NCBI GenBank assembly: GCA_907163375.1
Contig: CAJQUW010000533.1
Location: forward strand, 186,001-250,000
Source: Prostheceraeus crozeri
Lineage: Eukaryota > Platyhelminthes > Polycladida > Euryleptidae
DNA length: 64,000 nucleotides
Direction of reading: 5' to 3'
Shown: positions 41,850-55,460 of the stretch, in pieces
How positions within the stretch are numbered: position 1 is the stretch's first letter
How the letters are laid out: each line of letters begins with the position of its first letter
Notes under the pieces: generated by a model
Database searches by the model: none
Told to the model about the DNA's origin: nothing
What the model saw: the letters and a program-made list of their open reading frames with translations, nothing else
Translations under genes and position numbers: made by a program

Positions 41850-43440
41850 GGGTAAAGCAGGCCTTACATCCAGTCTACGCTCAGTTCGTCCAATGTAACT
41901 ACTTCCGCGGTCGTATTTATATTTATAAATGACGTGTGACTTACTGAGCATAGGAACTGGGTCTTCGAGAGACCGAACAGGTATACGTTTGGTGACATGA
42001 AAAAATTGGAGTGCAGCTAGGAAACGCTTCTTTAGTTACAGAACAAATTCGTTTGCGAATTACCGGTAAGCCAGTTAGTGAATCACCGACAAAGGGAATT
42101 CTGATGAACACATCTTTACATTTTGGACCAAACACAGGATCATTAGCAACAGGCACTCGATTACACTTAACAATAAAAGATGCTTGATAGTTATTCTCTT
42201 TTAGAGTGTCAAACAGCATCTTCTTCAGCAAGAAGAGTTGACGGAGAACAAAGTCTACGAGCTCTACTGTACAACATATGAATCAGACCTGATTTATAAT
42301 GCAGTGGAACAAAGCTAAAACAATTCAAATCAGGGATGCGGAGTCGGAGTCCTATCAAATGATAGGACTCCGGCCTTTAACTAGACCCGAAATATAATAC
42401 AAATAAATTATTTATTCTCGTGCATATAGCTGTCAATGTCTTGATATCAACTTTCTCCGTCAAACAAAAGTACAGAGACAGCAGTGCATACAATGCTTGA
42501 AATAGGTGAGGGAATGACCCGTGATAGTCAAAAAGGGATTGTCCTTTCATTCGGCGATTCAGTAGAGAAGACAAGCCTTCCTAGCCTCGATCGATCACAC
42601 CTACGCACCAAAGGTCACATCAGAGACAAAAATGAAAATACTGGCTTGTTTGAGAACATTACCTCCTACCCTCATGTTTATCGTGTGTGATGGGTCCTCT
42701 AAAGCCCATATTAAAATCGAAAGTGTACTCATTTTCTTTGAGAAGTATGGGGATTTTCCTGCCTAGTAGAGACTGGAGAAAAACCGTGTGAAGCACACAT
42801 CAAGAAGAAGGAGCCGAGTCGCATGCATCCAACTTAAAGCGACATTTGATGAACTTTCATCGAAAATGATCCCTAAAAATAGGTTCAGCTAAGCCTATAA
42901 TGATCTATGATGTATATAGGTTGCCAGTTAATGTTTCAAAAAGCTAGGCTCTATATATAGGCCACCCGGAGTCGGAGTGGGAGTTCTATCAAAATGATAG
43001 GACTCCGCATCTCTGATTCAAACACAATCCAGTCCAAGTTGGTTTTCTATAAATTGAAGTCAAAGCCCTTTGGCTGCGAGTTACCAAAACGTCCAAAAAG
43101 GGAAGAGAACTCCTGTTGGACTCAAACTCAAAAGTGAAATGCAAAGTTGTATGACATTGATTAAAAATACTGAATAAACGTTTAGCATCATCAAAATTAC
43201 GAACTATAATAAATGTGTCGTCGACATATCGCTGGTAACGCATAGACAACGAGGTGATACCATCATGCAAGATATACCTACGATTCAATATAGCCCAGAA
43301 AAATGTTACTTAAGATAGGGCCAAGTGGACTGGCCATAGCTGTGCCATCAATCAGGCGATGCAGTTTTTGATCGAATGAAAATTGCACGCTGCATTTATT
43401 GATAATTCGCCTAGTTTTGCTATGTCGCTCTACTTAATCC
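41850..43440 (-). mobile_element. Penelope-like retroelement remnant (RT end and GIY-YIG)
   Basis: Read on the minus strand: RT blocks with IDGTAMASPLGP, RYQRYVDDTFIIVRNFDD (catalytic YVDD) and LPFLDVLVTR...SIYRKPTWTG. Then FVPLHYKSGLIHMLYSRA, IPFVGDSLTG and a GIY-YIG endonuclease (VIYKYKYDRGSSYIGRTERR). The order RT, linker, GIY-YIG is diagnostic of Penelope-like elements. The 5' part is missing, several breaks are present, and a 685-bp hAT element interrupts it. Confidence 0.75.
42331..43015. mobile_element. Small non-autonomous hAT element inside the Penelope-like remnant
   Basis: Ends CAGGGATGCGGAGTC and GACTCCGCATCTCTG form hAT-type TIRs; subterminal inverted copies of CCTATCA..ATGATAGGACTCC lie next to them. 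The flanks ATTCAAAT (42323-42330) and ATTCAAAC (43016-43023) are an 8-bp duplication with one mismatch. Length 685 bp, no transposase. The Penelope coding sequence is continuous in sense across the site. Confidence 0.75.
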
Positions 43441-43810
43441 AATTCACGAAAATAGGTGAATAACTACTCAACTTTTAATACATAGAATTCAATTACTTAA
43501 AAACAGCATTGCTGATGAAAATGAAGCAGACCTACTCCTGAAAATATGTGCAGGTAATAGTCCGCCTTAAGATTTTTTAAAAATAGCACACTATTTCCAA
43601 TCGCACTCTGCATGATCGGCAACTCGAACCTCATTTCCGGTATACTTAACTTTACGTCAAGGGCCCAAATATGTTGCTAGCCAGATTCCGTAGCCCAGTT
43701 TTAATTTGGAGATAAAGATATAAAGCCAACAAACATATTAATTTAAATTCTTTAATCAAAATACAAAATTCAAAATTAAAATCAAGAGGAAAAATTCATA
43801 TTGCTTACAT
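43441..43810. other. Intergenic spacer
   Basis: AT-rich, nothing recognised except that the last 8 bases (GCTTACAT, 43803-43810) act as the left target duplication of the next hAT element. Confidence 0.4.
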
Positions 43811-46800
43811 CAGGGGTGCACAACATACGGCCACGCGACCCACGGGCCATATCCAGTCCGCGAGGTTAATATGGAGGCACCTCTAGATTATTTGTAGATA
43901 ATATAATAAAGTAGATCTATAGTTCGGGGAATATAAAATTCAAGTTCACAAATTTCATCAGATGACTGTGACCATGCATGTTAGAGTTTCAGACAACTAC
44001 TCCACCTAGTCATCATCGCCTATACATCCATGTCTCTGTGCATTGCTTCCTGTTTGCTACACATGAGAGAACACACACGTGCACTTTTTCTTTCTAATGT
44101 CGACAACCAGAAGTTGATGCTGTCGCTTATGTATCAATATTAAACGCGCAAGTGCTAATATAGTCTTCGTTCAAAACCTATTAACACAGATATCAACCAC
44201 TGGCCACAGCATAGAGTAAGTAGGTAGAGTAGCAACTCATCATTAATTAGATCCCCAATGTGTATGCAGTGTATTCATTTTTGGTGAAATCTGCACGGAT
44301 TTGATTGATCATGATAGCAATACAGAAGGAATGATAGTATTTTACAGATCCTCCGCGTCAACCAGCCTTGGAGAGGTAATGTTTGTTAAATTAGCAATTC
44401 GAAGGTTGCTACTGCTTTAATGCTCAATCTCAACCTTCTCAATAAGTATTTTCTTGAGCGTGATCACATCACATGCTACCTACAAGAACAAAATGACATG
44501 ATAAAAGACAATTATCATAATTAACTTTAAAAGATGTAATTGGGTCCACATTAGTATTCAGATTCAAGAAATGAAATATAAATTTAGTGATACATAAAAT
44601 CATACCGATGAAAATGGAATTAAAGACCTGAAATTTCAGCCAATAAGCGCAATGAGATTTCAAGTTTTTCATGAAGACTTGCATTATAATGCGGTTCATA
44701 AAATTTCATTGGTAATCAGCTTAAGTTTCGCATAATTAAGATGCTTATTAGTAAATATTCATTCCTTTTGATGTCCATCATGTTTCATACTACTTCTAGA
44801 TTATGTTCATGTCGATAGTATACACATATGAAAAATATAGTATTACAGAGGAAAAAATTTAGCTTTTTAAAAATCTGCACAAATAATTTTTGGAACGTAG
44901 GAACGTTATCTCCTCAAATAACTGAATCTTTCCATATGAAAATTTTTGCTGCATACAGACATGGACCGCGGAAGTGGGGGGCCATGGGAGGCCAGGCCCC
45001 ACCTAGAAAAATTTGCCGGGGCCACGTGTGTGTTTGGCCCCCTCAAATTTGAGCTGTTAAGATATTCATCTTGATGATACTGCAATCTAATTCTTTCTTA
45101 AATAAGTACAAAGTCGAGAGATGAAACGACCTCTATCGCGCTGCATAATTTCCGCTTACATCACTGACAGAAAGCTAATCAACACATGAACATGTGAAAC
45201 TAAGGATTGCAACCGCCTCCACAAAGTGTTCGTTTGTGATACTGCAGTTTTGGCTGCCGGCAACTACTGCTGAGATATTGCGTATTCATTTTTGTGCACT
45301 TGAATTAGATGTTCTCCTCATCAACTGTCCGGGTGCTTCTCTTTGGTAGGAACGTGGAAGAGATCCGCTAATGAAGCAGTCGAAGGAAGAATAACTCATG
45401 GGTTTAGCGTACCATCGATCCGGCCAATAGAAGTAGGATGACTCTCAGAAACGGTTGGCCACCAGTTACTGTATGTTAAATTAGACATTTCAGCATTTCT
45501 CCCATACCTGGGTCGGATGATCTGTCTGGTTGTGGTGTCGATCAAGCAACAGCTTTGACAGTCTGAGAAGCTAGCAGGCACCCTGATCGGATCGACCATC
45601 TGAGAAGGACCGGCCTGAGAGTGAAGACGGAAGTTTAAAGTTGCTTTCGATTCGCCAGCAGCTCCGATAATGAGATGGTGGCACGTCTTATCTTGTGGGT
45701 AGATTTAAAGTAGGATTAAATATGTTGAAATAATTACTCAAAAGTATACGCTTTCAAAGGCACTCACACTATAATTCATACACTTAAATGCTCATTGCAT
45801 ATCATGCTCCCTGCAAGAATGTACATAAAATTCGATGTACATGTAATTCTTCATGTCAAATGAGATTGGAGTAGAATGCTATGGCATATAACTGACAGTG
45901 TCTGTAGAAACATATATCATAAATTCATAAACAAAGAAATCTAAGATCAAGTCCTGAGATATCACCGGTGTTCCTTCCGGAGGTGGCTCGGTTAGCAAGA
46001 CTCTTATTAACATTTCCTGTTTCTGTGGCTAGTGTTGAAGGAGCGTTCAGCACCCTTCGAAGACTGAAAAATTGGCAAAGAAGCAGCATGGGTCAGGAAC
46101 CGCTTACCACTTTGGCAGTGTGCTGCACAATATGACGCGTGTAAGACATTTGTCGACAACATCGACACGAATGGCTTATGTGACAATTTCAGTAGACAGA
46201 TTCATCAGTAGACAGATGAATGACGAAAAGTGCTCTCTTCCAAGCGCGTGTGATTTTTTTCCGTGCGAACTATGATGTTATACGCAAACAAACACTTGTT
46301 TATAATAATCACAATCAGTATGAGATTATATTGAAAGCCCTACACTAAAAGACCCTTATTATTGAAATCTTGAATAGGCTGCTTGCTTTTTCTTTCATTT
46401 CATTTGACGTGGAAATAAAGTATAATGGTGTAGTAGAGAAGGGATATATCGCTAAAATTTATACAATGAATTGATTTTTTAACATCATCGATGAACTACA
46501 GTAATTTCAATTAGACATGTTATACAACTATATTACTTCTAACAGAGCATTGGTACTACTGATATTTCACATGAAAGATGTTCACTTTGATCAACAGATT
46601 TTGTCTATCAATCCGTCGAATTATATACATCTGAAACTTCTATCGAAGTATGTGATTTATGAGTAGTTTTCATGATTATAGTTTGCACCATGACCATAAA
46701 TCAGAGAAAATAAATGAAGACATTGATGTAGATAAATGATGCCTACATTGTGATTGCGAAAAATGTTAATAAACAGTATCGTTTATGTCTATATAATCCT

Positions 46801-47385
46801 ATTGTGATGAAGCATTGTACAAATCTTACGCCCCCCTCGTGAAAAATTGTTCCGCGGGCTTTGCATACAGATACTTTTTGTGTTGACACTCTATCTAACA
46901 TACTTGCTCTATGGGCCGCAGTTTCACGTTGACTCATAGTTGCAATCTCCGCATACATACCGTAGGCCTATTCATATGATATAGTATTTCATCAACCGGT
47001 TGTGACTGTATATGTACATGTACAGATCCCAATGCTAATACACAACCATGAGAAAAATTTATTGGACAGCAAACTCTTTTTATATGAAAACAACATGGAT
47101 AATGGAGGTGTGTGATAATTAAAGGATTATATGCAATTGATTATGAAAACCTGCATTCTGTGGACTTCTAACTCGACACTACATAGTTTTAAATTTAAGT
47201 CATCTGCAAATAATTCATGAATAAATTTGAAGTTGAGATTCAAGCTAATTTAAATTAAGACAACTGAATTGTAAAGTATAAATGCCACCTGAAAAATTAC
47301 ACAAATCTAAAATGAAAAATTAAAGTGGCCCGCCAACATTTTTCTTAAAAAATGGTCCTCAACGAAAACAGGTTGTGCACCCCTG
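43811..47385 (+). mobile_element. hAT DNA transposon, 3.6 kb, decayed
   Basis: TIRs CAGGGGTGCACAAC (left) and GTTGTGCACCCCTG (right) with 8-bp flanks GCTTACAT and GCTTAATT (6 of 8 match). Inside, at about 45970-46140, the plus strand encodes LLLTFPVSVASVEGAFSTLR followed by RLKNWQRSSMGQEPLTTLA, the hAT C-terminal dimerisation domain. The rest of the transposase is not recognisable. A very GC-rich patch at about 44960-45050 (GGGGGGCCATGGGAGGCC) looks like a separate small repeat inserted within it. Confidence 0.7.
45970..46140 (+). pseudogene. hAT transposase dimerisation domain remnant
   Basis: The motif PVSVASVEGAFSTLRRLKNW corresponds to the hATC signature (usually vsTASAERSFStLrRlK.wlRSsM). 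Stop codons follow near 46132. It is the only recognisable coding part of the 3.6-kb element. Confidence 0.65.
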
Positions 47386-48469
47386 GCTTAATTAAAGTCA
47401 GATATGACTTTCGGATTAAATTATAATTATTCATGAACAATTGAAAAAGACCTTAACCGTACAGTTCCTACTCTATGACCTTAACTTTATTGGGTGCAGG
47501 CCTATCAATAACTGCTACATGTATAAATAATATTGTGTGTACATGGTAGTAAGCATTTTCAAAGTAGTAGCAGATCACAAGTGAACTTATCACATTAAGC
47601 GCACTATCTATCAGCTTGGCTTGCTAGAGAGAGGCTTATTCTTATTGATATTTCACTACATCAATAATAATCTTTAGAGAGATGCGGTGTAAGGGTGTAA
47701 CCAACCGACGTCCCTCCGTTGAGATTGTTCAAAAGTGGTGTTGACAAGCTGCTTATTTATAGAAAGCTGGGCCCCATCATATTGACTGCTGCTCTAATGA
47801 CTGAAAGATTTTTCGACCTAGCATTCGATCGAGTGAGATATCCTAGTTAACTTACGCTCTCAATGTCAATTTCTTCCAAGGACTCCTTTATTATCCACCT
47901 GCGGCAGCAGCTTTCGTCACACGCTCTCACCTACTATTATCTTGGAATCTAAGCATCATTCTTCATTCAGGAAAATTACAGCAAACATCAAGGTGATCAA
48001 TTGCAAGGTGTCAATATGTGTTGAGCTAATGTCAGGATTCGTCAGACAACTGTTCAATAATAATAATAACCATGCTTTATTTCCAAAATAACAGACGCAC
48101 ATTGGTTTTAAACTAACAAGTTAAGTATGATTATAAGAAATTGGTAAGCTTATAAGGCAAATAAGAGGATTCAATACGGTACATGTTGAGGTCATGCATT
48201 TGAACTACAGATTATGCAAACATCGAATGAAAAAGGTTCTTGTGTTATTTTTTGTACAAATAGCATTCAATCAGCAAGGAGTACCAAATGTTTACTGCTC
48301 ACCAAAGCCAATTTTAATTGACTGATTATTTTGAAATTCCAATTGCGAAATTTCACTGATCAATTAAATGATTGTATCAATTTTCATTGATATTTAATTG
48401 ATTAACTCAGATTCTATGATCACCGAATCTGTGATTGTGTGAAGCAATAAAGTCTTCAAAAGAAGGGTT
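47386..48469. other. Intergenic, no gene recognised
   Basis: No open frame with recognisable content and no clear repeat structure. Confidence 0.4.
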
Positions 48470-48650
48470 GAAAAGAAACTCCCCAAAGTTTCGGTCGATC
48501 ATTTGTTAAATTAAAAGTGTGAAAAATCAGAGGGGCCTTCGGTGGTTACCATCGACCGGTTGAAGGCGCTGCGGACGCCGAAGGCCCGTTTGATTTCTCA
48601 TACATTTGCCTTCAGAAATTATCGACCAAAACTTTGGGGAGTTTTTCTAC
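48470..48650. repeat. Fold-back (MITE-like) inverted repeat
   Basis: The arms GAAACTCCCCAAAGTTTCGG...GTGTGAAAAATCAGAGG.GCCTTCGG and their reverse complement on the right (CCGAAGGCCCGTTTGATTTCTCATAC...ACTTTGGGGAGTTTTTC) pair over nearly the whole length with a few mismatches and a short GC-rich loop. No coding content. Confidence 0.6.
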
Positions 48651-50223
48651 CTTACTCTTGAAACAAAATTATCTCCCGACGACTGGTCAACCATGTAATG
48701 AAGTCTTAATAATTATTATTCCAATTCTAATATTTTGTTTAAAAAGTCTAAATATTTTGTTATAAAGTAATTTCTGTTCGAACTAATTGCCCGGAATTAT
48801 GTTCAAGTTAGGTCAGAAATTCTTCCGACCATTGCTCATTGCAGGTGTACCTACATCATCGTTCACTTACAGCAGTGGTGGGCAACGCGTGGCCCGCCAC
48901 CGCTTCTCATATCTAAAGTGGTCCGCGGACATTATCTGAATCGATGGTGTGAAAATGACTCACTCCGACTTCGACCTTTGGGAGGTGCATCTAAGGGTGA
49001 GGGATCCTCTTTAGAATTTGCAAAACTATTAATTGACAACTAAATGAGCAATATGATGGCACAAGAAAATTCACATTCTAATTATCCAACCATACTCCTT
49101 TCGTAATGAATATCTTCTCGTATAGGCGCAAAATGGTCATCACCGGCGCCAGTTTATGCTAAGTCACATAGTATTCGATGCCCTGTTGAGCATGTTTCTC
49201 TACGTAATAGACCACGCCTCATTGAACCTAGAAAGAGTCTATATTAATTAGACATTAACTAAGAATAGAGGAATCCAACCGCAAGATTTTGACAGGCTAA
49301 CATTGTTTTCAATTGTTCTTGCTGAATTTCATTTATGTATTACTCTAATATACAGTATATATTTCGCATACTCGATTGGCATTAGCACACGACTACCATT
49401 TGTGAAGCCCATGTACGGTTTTTGAAAGCCGTTATTCATGTTTGGGTGACATATGTACACGTAGAATGATCTATAATTGTAGAAAAATCTTGTGCCTTGT
49501 AAAAAATCTTTTATCTTGTGCGGCTTTCAGGCGGATAGTTGCACTGTAATTACCATGGTGGTAACTCAGCAGGGATTACTGAATGATCATTGCTCACGAA
49601 AGCCAGTTTTAATTGTTCGATTGAATAAAATAATTAAGTTATCAATTTTTCGTTTGTCAGTTACCGAGATAAGATGCCTTATTATCGCGTTATCAGAAAT
49701 ATGTGATCTAAGGTCAAAGTTGCCGTCAAATCGATCAACTACATGTGATTTTCCGTAGATTAAGTTCCACAACTATCTCTCTTTTGAACAGTGGTTTCCG
49801 AGTGTATCAATTACTATAGCACCTGCACTCCAGAAGGCACATGTGAGTATCACATATCTGACTTTGAGTTGAAGTTTACGAGTGTCTGCAAGCGCATGTG
49901 TCCGGGGATGGAATGTGTTTCAGTCACCTAGCAAGCTCTCATGTCTATATCTCACACATTATATCATCTTATTTAAGCGATCTTGCTGATGGACAAAATG
50001 ATAATTGTTTCAATCTTCACTTCATGAAGCCAAGCGCTTTCTTAGACGTCATAGACACAAGTTTAAAAGTATTCATTAGTCTTGATGTTACAACATGACG
50101 AAGATCTGTTACGACAAAAGCGAACCTCACAATTGGATATTATGATTTGCAACTGAGAAACAATAAGCGAGTACCACACTTGTATAATTTGGACAGTAGA
50201 CTTGGACAGGTCATTCAATGCAA
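48651..50223. other. Upstream region of the DSL-ligand gene
   Basis: No other gene recognised. At about 48873 CAGTGGTGGGCAACGCGTGG looks like the left end of another hAT element, without a partner found. The promoter of the next gene should lie here, but I cannot point to a convincing core motif. Confidence 0.35.
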
Positions 50224-53200
50224 ATGGCTGGATTTCTAGCATGGGTAGCGACTCTGCTGCTGTTAGCTGTGGTAAGCATTCTTATCTTATTACGTTATGT
50301 AAATGAATCAAAATATATAATCAACTCGTATGTGATCATACAAATTAAATAGCGATATGGCAAGTTTTTCTCACGGATACACACGATTGATAGGGCAACT
50401 GAAGTAGTGCTTGTAAAATGAAATAATGATTCAAAATGCATGATTTTCTATCCTAAAAGTAGAAGCTCCGCCCAATTACTGCGTAAAGCTCTAATGCCTC
50501 AGTAGGCCTAATTTTCAAAGTAGTGAACAAACATAAGTGAATTATTACAAATACAACTCATGCTTCAGCCATACCATTCATTGGATGTGCGGTACATGAT
50601 TTTCAATGTTGATGATCAAAATGCGCTTATAGACATGCGTTTTTTTTCATACTATACAATTCTCGAATTAAGACACGACACGGTCAAAAAATTCGAAGGA
50701 TCCAGGAAACGGAAGATGCCAAAGTTAAACAACTACCCTAGTGGAGAATCCTGCAAATAATTAAGTAATTAAAAGTCATGAACGAATGAATACAAATTAA
50801 TACTAACTACATACAGTAACCTACTCCAGTAGACAGTAGTAATTGAAATGCGAATAATGTCTAGCCGACCCAACTTAAGACGGGAAGGGAAATAAATTAA
50901 ACTTGTAATCAATTTTCATTTTAACAATCTAAGAACTAAAATGAGAGTTCGTCATGGACTTGACGAGAAGCTAACTTAAAAAATGACAAATGATGAAAAT
51001 TAAGAAACCCAAGAAACCAAAATTTCAAAAAATCCCCAGAAACCCAAGTTTCGTCTGTATGAGAAAGATGTTGTCACGACATTTAAACTATTCGCATGCA
51101 ACAGCGATCAACACCTTGCGATCGCATGTAAGCTCTATTATAGTCAATGCGCTATTTTAATTTTATTGCTTTTTAATCAGTAATGATGGGTATTCTGAAT
51201 GCTTGCGTGTGTATACATTAATTCAAAAGTTGTATAAAATTCAACCCTTTTCATAAAAGAAATACTAATAATCACTCTGATATGATGCTTGCCTGTATTA
51301 ATGTGCATGTATATCGATTTTCACACTGAATATCGTGTATTACTTTCTTCTGCAGCCATTTTGCTCAAGCACTGCCTACTATAGCCTAAAATTCGTCAAG
51401 TATGATAATGCGGGAGGTCGGGACAAGTCTCATGATTGGTGCGATTCTGCACTTGGTGGAAGAACATCAGGATGTGATTTATTCTTTCTAATACAAGTTC
51501 GAGTTCCGTAAGTACCCGCATTTCTTTTCAATCCGATAGTTTTCTTCATGGTTTTACTCCTGAAATTTTGCAACAAATTTTGTAAACAGTTTATGATGTA
51601 ATGAGGTACAGCTTATGATTGTATGCAATCAAAATTTGTGTCAGCATAATGAGTCAAAGAATTGGCCTAACAGCGATCGACGGGGTCATGCAGGTCTATA
51701 TTCAGATCTGTTATCGTTTCAATTGAAGTCTAAAAGTCCCTTCCATTAGGCCCCAAGTTTAATGCTGGCCGTGGTGATATTATTCAATGTTTTTTTTGAA
51801 TGCTGATGAAACGTTCGTTATGGGTTTTAAGTAAAACTCGGAAGCTTGTGTCAGGTGCCCCAACATCACGTCCAACTGTGTATTTTTAATTAGATATAAA
51901 TCATGGTTTTAGTGCGCATCAGTTATAATCAATACCAGCAACTAAAATCAATTTCAGTATACATGATGATTAGGAAACATAGCTCTTCCTCCTAAATTTG
52001 TAGTCATTCTACGTCACATTTCATTTTAATTGCTGCACATAAAAAATAAGAAGGGCTGGACTTTGGCTGGCATTCTCGATCCGTGTTATTGCATCACTGG
52101 AAACTCAGATTTCTAAATTTATGGCAAAGCGGTATCAACATTTCAAACCGCGCATCATTTGTGTTGATATTTTATATAGATAAATGCTACCGAAGCCCCT
52201 TGCAATGCCAGTCCATTAATGTTAAGAAGATGTGTGCTTTAAGGTTTTATTTTATTCTAACTTAATTATTGTATCATAAACGATCCGTGCATCATGCGCA
52301 ACATCATGAAAGTTTTGTAAGGCATCAGTCAGCGGATGCTGTTAAAATAATGAAAAGACAGCATGAAGATGATAAATACCGTCCCCGCTCTCTCGGATTG
52401 CAATGAAATGATTTCGCCAACTGAGAACAAGAGAGGCACTAACTTGGTCATGAAAGCGATTGCACTTCCTCGTTATTTGCACGAACAACTTCAAAGAAAA
52501 GTAACTTTTCAAAGCGACATGTTCTGCTTTTAATTCATCTGAATTCGATTTGATATATCATTTGCAAAGTTTCTTGCCGTATTTGCAATGAAATGCTTCT
52601 GTTGACCAGACAAATGATGATATTTATTATATTGTATAATTTCTTAAAGGTCATTTAGCAATTCAACTTTCAGATGATCCGCTAACTTCAAATTTACTGA
52701 AATAACATATTTCCATGAATTGAAATTTAATTTCAATAAGGTTGCCCTTCAGGTTAGCAACGGTGGTCACTGGTCATCCAGTTAGTGTGACAGGTTGCTG
52801 TAATTAGCCCACCACTCTATGGTCGCGGGCCATCAACTAAATTTGACATTTTTCTCTTTTTGTTCTAAAGTGCCACTTATGCTGTTTATGTTCTTCTGCT
52901 ATTGAAATAACATAAGCAAGCGTGTCTAAAATTGCTTTCTAATACTACCAGTATATTAAATGTGCACTATTAGACGCTTCTTTTGGAATCATATCTATTA
53001 TTTCAAGCCACCTAGTGGAATTGATTCTATAAATTGACTTATGAAAAAATGAAAAATTTCCCTTGATGAATTCAGAAACCGAAGAAACTGACCATCATGA
53101 AGTGAATATTTGATAAATTAAATACATTTGAGCACTGGAACTGATTAAAGAGAATTTGTAGATGTCTACATCACCAGTGGATGCTTCTAGAAAATGAAAA

Positions 53201-55372
53201 TACAGTACTTCAAAATCCAATTTCCTTCTTCGTCAGGATTTGGAGTCGATGCCTCTCTCTATCTCTATTGTTGTTTAATGTTCATATTTTAAACACAAAG
53301 GGAACTTGAAAGAACGTGGAATAATATCAACATGACTATTCTTCAGGGGTGTCACATCATGGAGGCAAATCAATTCAGTTGTATATCATGAGCAAGATTC
53401 GGTCATTTTCGGCAATAAAATTGGATCATCGGACAATCCGTCAATCAAATCCGGACTATCAAAATGGCCTGTAAGTAACATCCTTGTAATTGATTCTCTA
53501 TTTATTTGCTTTATCAACTGTATCAAAATTCCAGGGTAAACTGCAGTATACATTCAAAGTGTACGATAAAGACCATTTAACAGGCGACGACGAAGTCGAC
53601 GAAATCAATGGTTACCTTGATGCAAATGCGAACAAAGTTCTACATTCATTTGTTCAACATGGAACCATCCATGGCACCAATACTCAGTAAGTAGTGACAC
53701 ACGTGTGCGGCTGTTGACGCATTGAACATGTATTATGCGGTTTGTGGACATGTATTTTATATACACGACATGTCTTTATGTATATATATATAGGCTATAT
53801 ATATACAAGAAGAAGATATTAGTCAAAACATCTGGGAGAATAAGAGTGGATTCTTTGCTCGAATAAGCACTTAATTTCAATTGACAGCCCAACAAAAAAG
53901 TACAATAACAACGTTAGAAATAAAATCCAAGAACAAAAAATCTGTAACGCATACAAATCTAAAAAGTCAAGCAGCTCTGCAGTGGAGTGCAGGTGCAACT
54001 TTAGGCAAAAGATGAGCCATAAATATTCTTGGCCTAATAACAAACACGAGAGAAATTGGAGGAGGACTGAAAGTAGCAACGATATAATTAACCAACGAAG
54101 TAACTTTACCAACACGAGAAGATTTAATAACCAAGAGAATTGCAATTATAGAAAGTCGTGTAGAAATTGTTATAAGAACTGCAAACATTCATACGAATCT
54201 ATATTTAAGCCTCCAAACTGGCGTAGAAAGGAGACAGAATTCATTTCTATGAACCCAACAGACTTTTAGTTTTGCATGATGCACTTGCTTATTATAAATC
54301 TATGTCTTATTTTCATTGAATTTTGAAAATAAAATCATTCTCATAGAGCTGAAACCGGTTGGGAAAAAGTTGTCGAGTTTCTTGTCGTGGAAAGAATTTG
54401 ATGCAGAGATCAACGAAATTAAACAAATTCTAATTAATAACAACTACCCTAATGCATTGGTTGATTCAGTTATACAGAAATATCTCAAGAGAAAGATGAA
54501 ACAGCCGATTATGCTACAATTTCAGTCTACCAGAAACATAAATTATTTTTTCAAAAGCCAATGGAGCTCCGCAGCAAAGACAGAAGAAAAGCGTCTTAAT
54601 GCTATAATATCTGAGCATGTCAAAGGTAGAGTATAAGAGTCACAAGTCAAACTACGAGTGTACTATCAATCAAAGAAACTTGTCAACATGCTAAAACACC
54701 AAACCAAACGTCAAATATCAGATGAGCATCACGTGATATACCAGTATCATTGTCCTCATAGTTCCTGTAATGGAGCCAATTTATATTGGTTTCACCACAT
54801 GCACTCTGATGAAGCGTTGTCAACAGCATGATTCGAACGGAGCGATTAAACAGCATCTCCTCAGTCATCCTCAAGTAAACAAAGGATACAAGAGCATCCT
54901 TCAGAATGTGAAGATCATAACCCGGTTTCAAAAGCAAAAGGATTTAGAGCTTGCAGAGGCAATAATAATTAAGAACGAACAGCCACCTCTGAATAAACAA
55001 GACCAGGGTTTGACCCGAAGGCTGATATTACTTTGATTTCCTTCCTTCAACATTTATTCTTTACAGTATATTTCCCTTCATTTGTATATATTTTAAGCTA
55101 TGTAAATATCTAGGTTTCTGATACTTCTCTGTTTATCCATAGGTATATGCAAGACTTTAGGTTGTTATTTGAATTTGTACCAGCAGTGTAATTTTCATTC
55201 CCTGAAGATGGAAGCTGTCGACTTCCGAAGCGCCGGAGTTTTAATTAAATGGTACTCAAAAATCGTATTTAAGTTTTGCAATCAAGAGACCAAATTACTT
55301 TATCGTGACGTAGAAAAATCTTATATTTAAAATTATCAAAAATAGATTGCGACATTAGTTTTTGTGATTCAT

Positions 55373-55460
<88 letters not shown>

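Noticed and set aside
48873-52820. A hAT element from 48873 to about 52820 spanning the first DSL exons
   Set aside because: The left phrase CAGTGGTGGGCAAC looks right, but the right-hand phrase is in the wrong orientation and has no matching 8-bp flank.
53819-54269. Hydrophobic minus-strand frame and overlapping plus-strand frame
   Set aside because: Neither resembles a known protein; the minus frame's Leu-rich content is a shadow of AT-rich sequence, perhaps of a Penelope-like element.
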